NCBI GenBank assembly: GCA_043747555.1
Contig: JAYTOY010000013.1
Span: 1-50,996, forward strand
DNA from: JAYWDA01 sp043747555
Lineage (GTDB): Bacteria > Bdellovibrionota > Bdellovibrionia > Bdellovibrionales > Bdellovibrionaceae
DNA length: 50,996 nt
Reading direction: 5' to 3'
How positions within the stretch are numbered: position 1 is the stretch's first letter; every line of letters starts with the position of its first letter. The notes below the pieces were generated by a model, which saw only the letters and a program-made list of their open reading frames with translations, searched no databases and was not told where the DNA came from. Below are positions 7,788-16,356 of the stretch, in pieces. The position numbers were made by a program, and so were the translations under genes.

Positions 7788-8414
7788 ATGGAGAACAAAG
7801 TGATTCAATTACCAAAGGTTCAGACGATTCAAAAACGCATGCACGATCGCTTTCATGAAAAGAAAGCCAGTGTCGCGGTCTCTTTGGCTTCAATTTTGGT
7901 TCTTTCACTGTTCTTAAACCAGTGGTTAATTGCACCCAGCTTAAATATGTCAGCGACGGGCGTTCGCGGAATTGCCAGCGTTGGAACAAGCTCCGAAGAC
8001 TCAAAAAACGAATACAAAAAAAATATCCTGTGGGAGCACGAACTGGCCGAAAAAATTGCCAGCGGAAAAGTATCGGTTGCTCATTTATCTGAAAGACCAA
8101 GTTTGCAAGATGAAATGCTTTTTAGCACCCTTGCGGGCCGGTACGGTGTTCAATTTGAGCAGGGTCGTATTCTCAGCCTTAATTTTAACAGTTCAAAGAC
8201 AAATGGCCAGGCTGTTGCCATCTTAGATCGCGAAAAATTTATCAAAGACTACCGTGGATTGTGGGCCCTTGATTTTGCTGACACCAGAGTGGAAAGCAAA
8301 ACTCCGAGCCAAGAAATCTACCGACTGATCGGCGCTGATAATTCAGAAAAAGGTCGAGCCACTCTGGACCTAGACCTCGAAGGTCATTTAGTCGGCCTTA
8401 AAATCATCAAATAA
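7788..8414 (+). CDS. Single-pass membrane protein of unknown function
   Basis: A 208-residue protein with ribosome site GAGGTGAG. A basic N-terminal segment (residues 1-25) is followed by one hydrophobic segment at about residues 27-49 (ASVAVSLASILVLSLFL), predicting an N-in anchor with the remaining 150 residues in the periplasm. No known domain. It is followed after 26 bases by the RDD gene and then the rhomboid gene, so the three may form an envelope operon controlled through the structured leader. Confidence 0.75.
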   Translation: MENKVIQLPKVQTIQKRMHDRFHEKKASVAVSLASILVLSLFLNQWLIAPSLNMSATGVRGIASVGTSSEDSKNEYKKNILWEHELAEKIASGKVSVAHLSERPSLQDEMLFSTLAGRYGVQFEQGRILSLNFNSSKTNGQAVAILDREKFIKDYRGLWALDFADTRVESKTPSQEIYRLIGADNSEKGRATLDLDLEGHLVGLKIIK

Positions 8415-8434
8415 GTTCAAGATTTTGCCGATAG
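8408..8434 (+). promoter_or_regulatory. Sigma-28-like promoter before the RDD gene
   Basis: CAAA (8408-8411), exactly 15 bases, then GCCGATAG (8427-8434). This matches the FliA consensus at three of four and seven of eight bases. The implied start (about 8441) would be at or beside the ATG. Confidence 0.35.
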
Positions 8435-8440
8435 GATATT

Positions 8441-9676
8441 ATGGTTTACCCAGATATCGTGTCGGCCAAAAGCTCTTCACCGATTCAACATCATCAGTTT
8501 AATTTAGCACCTATCGCGGATCGCTTTTTAGCATTTGTGATCGACGCATTTCTATTTGGTTCAGTGATAAATTTTCTGGTGTCCCCACAACTAAAAGAAG
8601 TCCGCAGCTACGCCATCCAAAATGAAAATTCGACCGAGACTCTGATTGTCTGGATCATGTTTCTGGGATCCGTTATTTTGCTTTCAATTTTTATTCAATC
8701 GCTTTGCACTTTCTTTTTATCGGGAACGCCGGGCCAACGAATTTTAAAACTCCGCATCGTTAGTATTTCCTACGATAACTATCAAAATGAATTTAATTCG
8801 ATTCAATTTCTGCAAGCCATTTTAAGATCTTTTTTTTGGTGGCTCAGTCTTGGTTTTTTGGGTTGGCCGTTCCTTGAAACCATGAGTCATCCACAACGGC
8901 GATGTTTGCATGACAGAGCCTCCGACACCATGGTGATCAGCCTTATTGCCACTGGTGATTTGGGACCTAGTCTGATGGAAAAAAAATTAATTACTTCTTG
9001 GATGCGGTTAGCATTTTTTTCGATTTTATTACTTTTGGGTTTGTATTCTGTAAAAATTCATCAAATGGTGCGGGCGGGATACTTCACGCGACAAGAGTAC
9101 AATAGCAAAGGCTATTTGTGTGAACTTTCAACGACAGAGCCTTTAAGCCCATCAAAACGGTTGGATTTATTATTAGCTGTTCATATTTTAGATCCTAGCG
9201 ACGAAGACTGTTTAGGGGCTGAAAGTGATTTAGCATTATGGAATCAAGATGAATTTGATAAACCGATGGGTTATTTTGTTAAGTTTTATCTTGAAGCTGA
9301 CAAAGACAAAAAATCAGATTATCAGAAAGTCCTTTGTGAAAAATACCCCCTGAATGAGGCTTGTCAGCTTTCAAAATCAGTCGGGAAAAATATCTCTGTT
9401 TCAGATGTCAGTAAAAATTTTAGCTTTACCACTTCCAAAGTTCTTCTTCTTGAAAAAAGTCTAAAGAAAAAAAACCTAGAACTTGCGGCCTCCTTAATGA
9501 CGGACTTACTAAAAGATAAAAATTTAGAACCTTACTTACAAAAAAATTATGTCAGGATGGCTTGGCAGATTCAGAATTCCAATCTTTCCTCGAAACGTTC
9601 ACCAGCCAATACAGGGACCAGTTCAGATTTAAAATCAGCGTTGACTGATTTTAAAAGAAGGTTTGAGATCCCGTGA
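8441..9676 (+). CDS. RDD-family membrane protein with cytosolic or periplasmic C-terminal region
   Basis: A 411-residue protein. Residues about 25-165 are an RDD domain: APIADRFLAFVIDAFLF with the Arg and Asp residues that name the family, a second membrane segment, and SGTPGQRILKLRIV. A further membrane segment lies near residues 185-205. The C-terminal 200 residues are soluble, Cys-containing and helical, possibly TPR-like, without a clear family. RDD proteins are multi-pass membrane proteins of poorly defined, possibly transport-related function. Its TGA overlaps the GTG of the rhomboid gene. Confidence 0.85.
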   Translation: MVYPDIVSAKSSSPIQHHQFNLAPIADRFLAFVIDAFLFGSVINFLVSPQLKEVRSYAIQNENSTETLIVWIMFLGSVILLSIFIQSLCTFFLSGTPGQRILKLRIVSISYDNYQNEFNSIQFLQAILRSFFWWLSLGFLGWPFLETMSHPQRRCLHDRASDTMVISLIATGDLGPSLMEKKLITSWMRLAFFSILLLLGLYSVKIHQMVRAGYFTRQEYNSKGYLCELSTTEPLSPSKRLDLLLAVHILDPSDEDCLGAESDLALWNQDEFDKPMGYFVKFYLEADKDKKSDYQKVLCEKYPLNEACQLSKSVGKNISVSDVSKNFSFTTSKVLLLEKSLKKKNLELAASLMTDLLKDKNLEPYLQKNYVRMAWQIQNSNLSSKRSPANTGTSSDLKSALTDFKRRFEIP

Positions 9677-10635
9677 TCATTCCTTGTCCGATCGACTTTT
9701 GGAACTATGCTAAATATCCCCTGACCTGGGCGATTCTAATCACTAATTTTTTAATGTTTGCGATTTTTTTTCTGGACGGTAAAGATTCGACTAGCTGGGC
9801 GACATTTTTCTCTGAACAGAATATGACTTTGACCGGCCGTATTTACTCGCAGTACTTAAAAGATCTGCCTGAGGACCAACGGGCGCTTTTGCCAACATGG
9901 GTCAGCACTTTAAAAGTCGAAAGCCCCGAGCATTATCAAACTCTTGGATCTTGGGCTTTGAGAGATTCTAATTTTTTAAAACAAGGCGAAAAAGTTGAAG
10001 TGCTTGGTGACGCCGTGGCAACAAATCACTGGCGGAAAGAAATTAAAGACTTCAGAGATTCCTATTTTGACCAACTGGTTTTTCGACTGGGTTTAAGTCA
10101 TGTGAATAGAAAATCTTTATCTTGGATCACTTACCAGTTTTCCCATTCAGGATTTTTACATCTGATCAGTAATATGATTTATTTTTTAATTATCGGAGCA
10201 GCCGTTGAAGCCATGGTTGGATCGATGGGTCTTATTTTGCTCTATTTATTCGGTGGAATTTTTGCAGGCCTTTTCTTTTTGATGATTAAAAGTCACGGAG
10301 GAGCAGTCCCAGTTGTTGGTGCTAGCGGGTCGATCAGCGCCTTGATTTCTTTTTATGTTATTTTTGAACAGCGCACTCGGATTAGATATGCGTATTTTAT
10401 TTCATTATTACCAAAGCATCATGGCTATATTTACTTGCCGACCTTGTGGATGTTTCCATTATTTATAATAGCCGACTTTGCCCACCACTTAAGTTCTGTC
10501 GAAGGACTAGGATCGGGTGTTGCGTACTCGGCCCATATGGGCGGAACAATATTTGGCGTGGCGGCAGCTCTTATACTACGATTTGGTTTTTCGCTAAAAA
10601 ACAACCTTTTGCGAAATGAAATTTTTCGTTCTTAA
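9673..10635 (+). CDS. Rhomboid-family intramembrane serine protease
   Basis: A 320-residue multi-pass membrane protease starting at GTG that overlaps the preceding stop (GTGA), so it is coupled to the RDD gene. Diagnostic features: HLISN with His163 and Asn167 in the second core helix, the GASGS active site with Ser218, and AYSAHMGG with catalytic His288 in the last core helix. An unusual insertion of roughly 130 mostly soluble residues lies between the first helix (about 15-35) and the core. It would cleave membrane-protein substrates within the inner membrane; substrates are unknown. Confidence 0.92.
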   Translation: MIIPCPIDFWNYAKYPLTWAILITNFLMFAIFFLDGKDSTSWATFFSEQNMTLTGRIYSQYLKDLPEDQRALLPTWVSTLKVESPEHYQTLGSWALRDSNFLKQGEKVEVLGDAVATNHWRKEIKDFRDSYFDQLVFRLGLSHVNRKSLSWITYQFSHSGFLHLISNMIYFLIIGAAVEAMVGSMGLILLYLFGGIFAGLFFLMIKSHGGAVPVVGASGSISALISFYVIFEQRTRIRYAYFISLLPKHHGYIYLPTLWMFPLFIIADFAHHLSSVEGLGSGVAYSAHMGGTIFGVAAALILRFGFSLKNNLLRNEIFRS

Positions 10636-10639
10636 AAAC

Positions 10640-13591
10640 CTATTCTGCTTCCACTGGTGCAAAGCCTCGGCGCAGAGTGTTTTCAGTCACCACAACGGGT
10701 TCCATAAAATGCTGAAGATAATCAGGGCCGCCGGTTTTTGAACCAATGCCGCTCATTTTAAATCCCCCAAATGGATGCCGATCGACCATGGCCCCTGTGA
10801 TGCCGCGATTGATATATAAATTCCCGCATTCCATCTCTTCGCGGGCTTTGGCAATATGGGCTGGGCTTCTGGAAAAGAGTCCACCGGTCAATCCGTACTC
10901 GACAGAATTTGCAATTTGAATGGCATGATCTAAATCTTTAGCTTTTATCATAGCTAAGACGGGGCCGAAGACTTCGTCGTTAGCGATTTTATTTTTTGGA
11001 TCAACGTCCCCAAAAATTGTTAAAGGCACAAAAAATCCTTGGCTTGGTTGCGGACCCTTGTACAAAAGTTTGCAGGATTTTTCAGCTTCTGTGATCATTG
11101 ATAAAATTCTTTGCTGAGCGTCTTCGTCAATCACAGGTCCCATCGCCGCTTGCGGTTCATGGGCACCGGCCGTGATCATACTTTTTGCGGCTTCCACCAA
11201 GCGATCGACGAAGCGATCGTAAACATCTGCTAAAACGATACAGCGGCTGGCGGCCGAACATTTTTGCCCTGAAAAGCCAAAGGCTGAATACAGAACTCCG
11301 TCGACGGCTTCATCAAGGTCGGCATCATTATCTATAATGACAGCGTTTTTTCCGCCCATTTCAATAATGCATTTTTTTAAATGATGTTGGCCGGGATGAA
11401 CATGGGCCGACTGTTTCAAAATATGTAGTCCGACGGCTTTGGATCCCGTAAAGGCAATGATCGCAGTCAATGGATGATTGACTAGGTATTCGCCAATTTC
11501 TTCACCGTAGCCAGGCAGAAATTGCACAACATCATTTGGAAAGCCAGCTTCTTGAATCATCTTCATTAAGCCTAATGCCACCAGCGAACTTTGCTCGGCG
11601 GGTTTCATCACAACAGTATTTCCTGTGACCAGCGACGCAGCGACTTGGCCGGCTAAAATTGCTAAGGGAAAATTCCATGGAGCAATGACCAATGAAACAC
11701 CGCGCGGGCGATATTGGTACTGGCTGTTTTCACCTGGAGCATGACCGACTTTTTTAGGAACCGCTAAATCTCGCATTGCTTTTGCGTAGTATTTGCAAAA
11801 ATCAATGGCCTCACCGATATCACCATCAGCTTCAGCCCAAGGTTTTCCCACTTCAAAAACCTGAGTGGCGCAAAGTTCATAACGATCGCGCTGCATAATT
11901 GCGGCTAACTTGTCCAACATCTGAGCGCGCGAGTCAGCCGAAATTTTTCGCCACGCTGGATAAGCTTTATGGGCTGTTTGAATGGCTTTTTCAGCAAGCT
12001 CAACGTTTGCCATTTGAAGTTTGGCAACAACCTGCGATTTTTCAGAAGGATCAGGCCGCTCTAAAATCTGCGTTGATTTTTGCCACTGGCCTTGAACATA
12101 CGGCTGAACCGTCACTGGAAAAGTGGACCGAACTTTATTTAAAGCTTTGCTCATCTTATCGCGGACGTCCTTAACTGCAAAATCGAGCAAAGGTTCGTTG
12201 TAAAACCTTTTTTGGATTTTCGGTAATTCTGCCGAAGTTGGTATTAATCCTGTTGCAGGATCTTTTAAAAGGGCCGCAGAGGACTGGCCTTCCGCGAACT
12301 TTCCACGCAGCCAAGATTCATTGGACGTATTTTCTAGTAACCTGCGAACGAGGTAAGCCATGCCAGGAATTAAATCACCGACGGGTGCGTACTCACGAAC
12401 TCTGTAGCCTAACTCGACCATGGCTTTTTTAATTGGATCGGCCATGCCGTAAAGCATTTGAACTTCAAAAGCCTCTTTTGGCAGGCCCAATTTTTCCGCA
12501 TGCACAAACGCGGCAGCCAAAGTGCGCACATTGTGCGAAGCTAAAGCCACTCGTAAGTGTTTTGCATTTTCTAGTAACAGCCTTGCGCAATTTTCATAAT
12601 TGGCATCGCTTTCAGATTTTTTTAAATAAACTGGGATGGCCCAGCCCCTTTGTTCTGCTTCAACCGTTTCATAGTCCCAGTAGGCACCTTTGACCAAGCG
12701 AACCGTAAAGGGGCTTCCGCGTTCACGCGAAAAAGCAACGAGGTCTTTAATGTCGTCAAAAGAATCTCGCAAGTAAGCTTGAATCACGCAGCCAAAAAAT
12801 TTGTAAGAGCGAAATTCAGGCTCCATCAAAAGATCTTTAAAAACTTCAAGAGTTAAATGTTTTACGGAGTATTGTTCCATGTCCAAATTTAAAAATACGC
12901 CTTTTTCTTGCGCACTTCTGAAGACAGGGCGCAGCCGTTCTTTTAAAATTGTTTTCGTATGATCCCAGGCTTTGTCATTGATCTGCGAATACAGAGCTGT
13001 CAATTTTACGGAAATATTAATTTTTGGAATAGGCCCTTCATGATCACGATCAATCATAGGAATTTCTTCCCAGGATTTAGCATCGTTAGATAGCCATTCA
13101 ATCAATTCTAAATAACGAGATTGATATTCAAGAGCTTCTTTTTCACTTAAGGTGGCTTCTCCTAAAATATCAACAGTGAAAGTCATTTTGTTTTTTCGGG
13201 CTTTGCGTAAAACGGGCAAAGCCTCTTGCGGATTTTCGCCGACAATAAACATTTTTGCCATTTGCGTGACATTTTTTCGAATAGCTCCTGCCATCAAACC
13301 CGGGGCCAAAGATCCTAAGCCAATCCCGACATTAAAAACCGAAGGGAGCTCTTCGCCGTTTTCAGAAAAATATTCTTTTAAATGTTTTGCAACATCAGAG
13401 CCTGATTGCAAAGAGGGGAGGACATCCACAAAGCGGAACATATTTGTTTTGAAGCTTTCGTTTTTCATACTCCAGTCCATAATAGACCCGTACCAAAAAT
13501 CTTTGCTAAAAAGAGAGACCTTGGATTGGCCCTCCATGCGACGAAGAATATCTTCACCCTTAGAGCGGATTTGAGCCTCTAAATCCTGCAT
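10640..13591 (-). CDS. putA: Bifunctional proline dehydrogenase / P5C dehydrogenase
   Basis: A 983-residue enzyme oxidising proline to glutamate: the N-terminal PRODH barrel (FAD-dependent) makes pyrroline-5-carboxylate and the C-terminal aldehyde dehydrogenase oxidises it with NAD. The PRODH part covers about residues 90-430, with AYLRDSFDD and VKGAYWDYETVEAEQRGW. The ALDH part covers about 495-965, with VIAPWNFPLAI, the catalytic Glu744 in IIEMGGKN and the nucleophile Cys778 in FGFSGQKCSA. No ribbon-helix-helix DNA-binding domain is present, so it cannot autoregulate like enterobacterial PutA. The ATG at 13591 is preferred over the GTG at 13597 because GAGG lies seven bases before it. Confidence 0.95.
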   Translation of the reverse strand: MQDLEAQIRSKGEDILRRMEGQSKVSLFSKDFWYGSIMDWSMKNESFKTNMFRFVDVLPSLQSGSDVAKHLKEYFSENGEELPSVFNVGIGLGSLAPGLMAGAIRKNVTQMAKMFIVGENPQEALPVLRKARKNKMTFTVDILGEATLSEKEALEYQSRYLELIEWLSNDAKSWEEIPMIDRDHEGPIPKINISVKLTALYSQINDKAWDHTKTILKERLRPVFRSAQEKGVFLNLDMEQYSVKHLTLEVFKDLLMEPEFRSYKFFGCVIQAYLRDSFDDIKDLVAFSRERGSPFTVRLVKGAYWDYETVEAEQRGWAIPVYLKKSESDANYENCARLLLENAKHLRVALASHNVRTLAAAFVHAEKLGLPKEAFEVQMLYGMADPIKKAMVELGYRVREYAPVGDLIPGMAYLVRRLLENTSNESWLRGKFAEGQSSAALLKDPATGLIPTSAELPKIQKRFYNEPLLDFAVKDVRDKMSKALNKVRSTFPVTVQPYVQGQWQKSTQILERPDPSEKSQVVAKLQMANVELAEKAIQTAHKAYPAWRKISADSRAQMLDKLAAIMQRDRYELCATQVFEVGKPWAEADGDIGEAIDFCKYYAKAMRDLAVPKKVGHAPGENSQYQYRPRGVSLVIAPWNFPLAILAGQVAASLVTGNTVVMKPAEQSSLVALGLMKMIQEAGFPNDVVQFLPGYGEEIGEYLVNHPLTAIIAFTGSKAVGLHILKQSAHVHPGQHHLKKCIIEMGGKNAVIIDNDADLDEAVDGVLYSAFGFSGQKCSAASRCIVLADVYDRFVDRLVEAAKSMITAGAHEPQAAMGPVIDEDAQQRILSMITEAEKSCKLLYKGPQPSQGFFVPLTIFGDVDPKNKIANDEVFGPVLAMIKAKDLDHAIQIANSVEYGLTGGLFSRSPAHIAKAREEMECGNLYINRGITGAMVDRHPFGGFKMSGIGSKTGGPDYLQHFMEPVVVTENTLRRGFAPVEAE

Positions 13592-13658
13592 GCGCACACC
13601 TCGTGATTTGAGCGCTTAATTTGCCTTTAGACATGGCGGCATTCAAGGAAATTATATC

Positions 13659-14243
13659 TTAATTCACAAACCATTCGTGTTGTATCAAAGACCCCAGTTG
13701 CGCCACCAGTCGGTCGCCTCGAAATAAGGGCCCAACGCCAGCCGGGGTTCCTGTCAGCAATAAATCATCGGGGCAAACCGGAAAATGTGCTCTTACAAAT
13801 TCCACTAGTTTTTCCAGGGAAAAAATCATTTGCTGCGTTGATCCGAGCTGGCGAACCTGCCCATTCACATTTAAAGCAATCGGCAAATTCTTAAGAGAAT
13901 TCAGGTGACCAACCGTGTGAAACTGAGTCAACGGACACGCGGCTGTGAAAGATTTCGCTAAAGTCCATGGCTGGCCTTGAGATTTTAAATGATTTTGCAA
14001 TTTTCGTTCGGTCAAATCAAGGGCCAATCCGAAATGAGAAATTTCTAGGTTCTGATCAAATTTTAAAGCCAGTTCAATTTCGTGGTGAACTTCTTGGGTC
14101 CAAGAGGGCAGAGTGATTTCCTGGCCAAAAAAAGCACAGCTGCCGGCTTTTAAAAAAACCATAGGCTCGGTCGGAATTTCATTTCCTAACTCTTTGGCGT
14201 GATCGGCATAATTGCGACCAACAGCCCAAATATTGCGAATCAT
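13659..14243 (-). CDS. Fumarylacetoacetate hydrolase family protein
   Basis: A 194-residue protein starting at the ATG that overlaps the stop of the upstream phosphatase gene (ATGA). It carries the FAH-family core: IWAVGRNYADHAKELGN, PMVFLKAGS, the metal ligands in VHHEIELAL, and LLTGTPAGVGP near the C-terminus. Size and motifs fit the YcgM/FAHD1 branch (acylpyruvases and oxaloacetate decarboxylases). The substrate is not determined by the sequence. Cytoplasmic. Confidence 0.9.
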   Translation of the reverse strand: MIRNIWAVGRNYADHAKELGNEIPTEPMVFLKAGSCAFFGQEITLPSWTQEVHHEIELALKFDQNLEISHFGLALDLTERKLQNHLKSQGQPWTLAKSFTAACPLTQFHTVGHLNSLKNLPIALNVNGQVRQLGSTQQMIFSLEKLVEFVRAHFPVCPDDLLLTGTPAGVGPLFRGDRLVAQLGSLIQHEWFVN

Positions 14244-14722
14244 AAAAGCCGCCCTTTTTGTGTTAAATGCCAAATCACTTTCACATCAAACAGCAGATAA
14301 GCCCCTGGGTTCCAGCTAAATCCAGGGACTTGATGTAAATCCGTATCGCAAGGAACTAGGTTTGAAAATTCTTCGATCCAATCCAAATGCGAACACAAAA
14401 AAATAATTTCATCAGAATCTGCCGGAAAGCTTTCGATGACTTTTGTGATTCTTTTTCTAAATTGTGAACCGTCTTCGCTGTTTGTGCGTTCATCTAAATC
14501 TTCTGATTTCACGATAGGCATATTTAAGGATCTGCCCAGTGGAGATAACGTTAGAACCGCGCGAATTTTAGGCGAAGCTATCAGCCGTGAGGGCTTCGGT
14601 AATTCCCCTTTTTCAACAGTTTGTTTAAGAGCGGTGGCCTGCTTCTGTCCAAATGAGGTCAGCAGTGGATCATGCGTCCACTCAGATTCTTTTTCACCAT
14701 GTCGGAACAGGGCTAATTTCAT
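14240..14722 (-). CDS. Histidine phosphatase family protein (SixA-like)
   Basis: A 160-residue enzyme with the RHG signature at the N-terminus (LALFRHGEKE, His8), an LTSFGQKQA helix, and the second catalytic histidine in FLCSHLDW. The short form without extra insertions resembles SixA-type phosphohistidine phosphatases more than phosphoglycerate mutases. It is coupled to the FAH gene by a 4-base overlap and is divergent from hslO over a 63-base gap. No clear ribosome site precedes the ATG. Confidence 0.85.
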   Translation of the reverse strand: MKLALFRHGEKESEWTHDPLLTSFGQKQATALKQTVEKGELPKPSRLIASPKIRAVLTLSPLGRSLNMPIVKSEDLDERTNSEDGSQFRKRITKVIESFPADSDEIIFLCSHLDWIEEFSNLVPCDTDLHQVPGFSWNPGAYLLFDVKVIWHLTQKGRLL

Positions 14723-14747
14723 GTTTCAAAGCTTAGCGAAAAAACCC

Positions 14748-14776
14748 TTGAGTCTCTATCTCTGGTTTGTTAGTTT
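14748..14776 (+). promoter_or_regulatory. Sigma-70-like promoter of hslO, near-leaderless
   Basis: TTGAGT (14748-14753), 17 bases, TAGTTT (14771-14776). The -10 box ends nine bases before the ATG, so the transcript would start within a few bases of it. No ribosome site is visible. Confidence 0.4.
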
Positions 14777-14785
14777 TGACACCTA

Positions 14786-15685
14786 ATGTCTGATCCACGT
14801 GTTCACCGCTATGTTTCAAATGATTTTACGCTCAGAGCGGCTGCTGTGGATGCAACGCATGTGGTGCGAGAGATGCAACAGTTGCAAGGCACACAACCAC
14901 TAGCTACCGTGGCTGTTGGACGCGCGATGGTTGGGGCCTTATTGATGGCAGCCCAGCTAAAAAATGATCAACAGGTGGGAATTTACATTCGTGGCAATGG
15001 GTCATTAAAAGCGGTTTATGCCGAAGCCCATTTTGAAGGCCAGGTTCGAGGCTATACGCCAATGCCCAATTATCAGCCCCCCAACTATGATACGGGCTTA
15101 AGTTTGCGAGATGCGATCGGCAAAGGCACTATGACAGTGGCGCGCCATCAGCCATTTCAAAAGCAACCTTTTCAAGGCACGGTCGAACTTGTCAGTGGCG
15201 AGATCGGCGAAGACATTGCTCATTACCTTCATCAGTCCCATCAGATTCGAAGTTTAGTTTCTGTCGGAGTTTACCTCGACACTTACGGAAAAGTTCAAGC
15301 TGCTGGCGGAGTCATTGTTGAAGTCATGCCAGGGGTGGATGAAGATATTGTTGAAAAAATTCAAAAAAATGCGGATTCAAAACCTGTGAATGTTTCAAAA
15401 ATGATTGCTGATGGCGCTTTACCTGCAGATCTAGTGAAATTATACTTAGATGGAATTCCATTTCTTGAAATCGATCATAATCATCCTGTTGTTTACCACT
15501 GTCCCTGCACAAAAGACCGTGTCGTCCGTGCCCTTGAGACTTTAGGTGTTACCGAGCTGCAGGATATGATCGAAAAAAAGGAAGCCGCCGAAGTGACCTG
15601 CCAAATTTGTGGGCGACCTTACGAAGTTTCGGTTGAAGAAATCAAAGAGCTGCGCAAAAAGATGCACAAAGAATCTCTGAACTAA
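14786..15685 (+). CDS. hslO: Hsp33 redox-regulated holdase chaperone
   Basis: A 299-residue cytoplasmic chaperone that binds unfolding proteins when oxidised. The N-terminal domain shows the family pattern (VGRAMVGALLMAAQLK, IRGNGSLKAVYAEA, GTMTV). The C-terminal redox switch has all four zinc cysteines: CPC (Cys239, Cys241) and CQIC (Cys272, Cys275). Length is normal. The start has no Shine-Dalgarno sequence and a -10-like box directly upstream, so a leaderless mRNA is possible. Confidence 0.97.
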   Translation: MSDPRVHRYVSNDFTLRAAAVDATHVVREMQQLQGTQPLATVAVGRAMVGALLMAAQLKNDQQVGIYIRGNGSLKAVYAEAHFEGQVRGYTPMPNYQPPNYDTGLSLRDAIGKGTMTVARHQPFQKQPFQGTVELVSGEIGEDIAHYLHQSHQIRSLVSVGVYLDTYGKVQAAGGVIVEVMPGVDEDIVEKIQKNADSKPVNVSKMIADGALPADLVKLYLDGIPFLEIDHNHPVVYHCPCTKDRVVRALETLGVTELQDMIEKKEAAEVTCQICGRPYEVSVEEIKELRKKMHKESLN

Positions 15686-15745
15686 ACTTAGGTCCAGGTG
15701 ACAGCAATTCTTCCCCAGTTCATTCTTAGGACGGAGGAGAATCCA

Positions 15746-16231
15746 ATGAAGAAAATCGTATTACTATTGGCTTTGTTTGTCGGTGGATCAGCGTTAGCGG
15801 CGGGGGATGCAGGTTGTGGCCTGGGTTCGATCGTTATTTCAAAAAACTCAAAATTGCTTCAGCTATTTGCAATTACAACGAATCAGACTTCGTTTTCTCA
15901 AGTTTTTGGAATCACTTCAGGAACTTCTAATTGTTCTTCAAGTGGTATCGTTCAAAATGAAAAAGAAGTTCAGTATTATGTCGAAGTGAATCAAGAAGAT
16001 TTATCCCGTGAAATGGCGCAAGGCCAAGGCGAAAAATTAAAAACGTTGGCGGTAATGACAGGTTGTGATTCGCAGGAATCGCAAGATGCATTTTATTCTA
16101 TGACTAAAAGTTCTTACGACAAAATCGTAAGTAATTCGAACACCTCTTCCCAAGAGTTGGTCTCTCATCTAAAAGAACAAATGAAAGAAGACACAGACGT
16201 CGCTTTGCTTTGCGATACAGCTTCGTTGTAA
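15746..16231 (+). CDS. DUF3015-family secreted protein
   Basis: A 161-residue protein read from the ATG at 15746, preceded by GGAGGAGA; the longer frame from 15698 lacks a ribosome site. The signal peptide is cleaved near ALAAG. The mature N-terminus AGDAGCGLGS, then SKLLQLFAITTNQTS and FGITSGTSNC, is typical of DUF3015, a periplasmic family common in Bdellovibrio-like genomes. Cysteines are probably disulfide-bonded. Function of the family unknown. Confidence 0.88.
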   Translation: MKKIVLLLALFVGGSALAAGDAGCGLGSIVISKNSKLLQLFAITTNQTSFSQVFGITSGTSNCSSSGIVQNEKEVQYYVEVNQEDLSREMAQGQGEKLKTLAVMTGCDSQESQDAFYSMTKSSYDKIVSNSNTSSQELVSHLKEQMKEDTDVALLCDTASL

Positions 16232-16251
16232 GACAAAACAGAGCTCGTTTG

Positions 16252-16282
16252 TTTGCAAGCCCTTTTGCAAAAGATCTTTTTT
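16252..16282 (+). terminator. Probable weak terminator after the DUF3015 gene
   Basis: TTTGCAA (16252-16258) pairs with TTGCAAA (16265-16271); a T-run follows at 16276-16282 after a short gap. Confidence 0.4.
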
Positions 16283-16301
16283 CAAGTTTTTCTAGTTGAC
16301 C

Positions 16302-16356
16302 AAAACCCGATCCGACTGGCGATACTGTCATGGTGTCCAAAGTAAGATCGGGTTTT
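16302..16356. repeat. 11-bp inverted repeat flanking the DUF4105 start codon
   Basis: AAAACCCGATC (16302-16312) and GATCGGGTTTT (16346-16356) are exact reverse complements separated by 33 bases that contain the ATG at 16330. Six T residues end the right arm (16353-16358). A -35-like TTGACC (16297-16302) and a -10-like GATACT (16321-16326) put the left arm in the promoter spacer. It could therefore be an operator or a terminator-like attenuator. Confidence 0.6.

Noticed and set aside
13152..13574. 140-residue plus-strand frame inside putA
   Set aside because: Antisense shadow of a well-identified enzyme; composition unnatural and no start signals.
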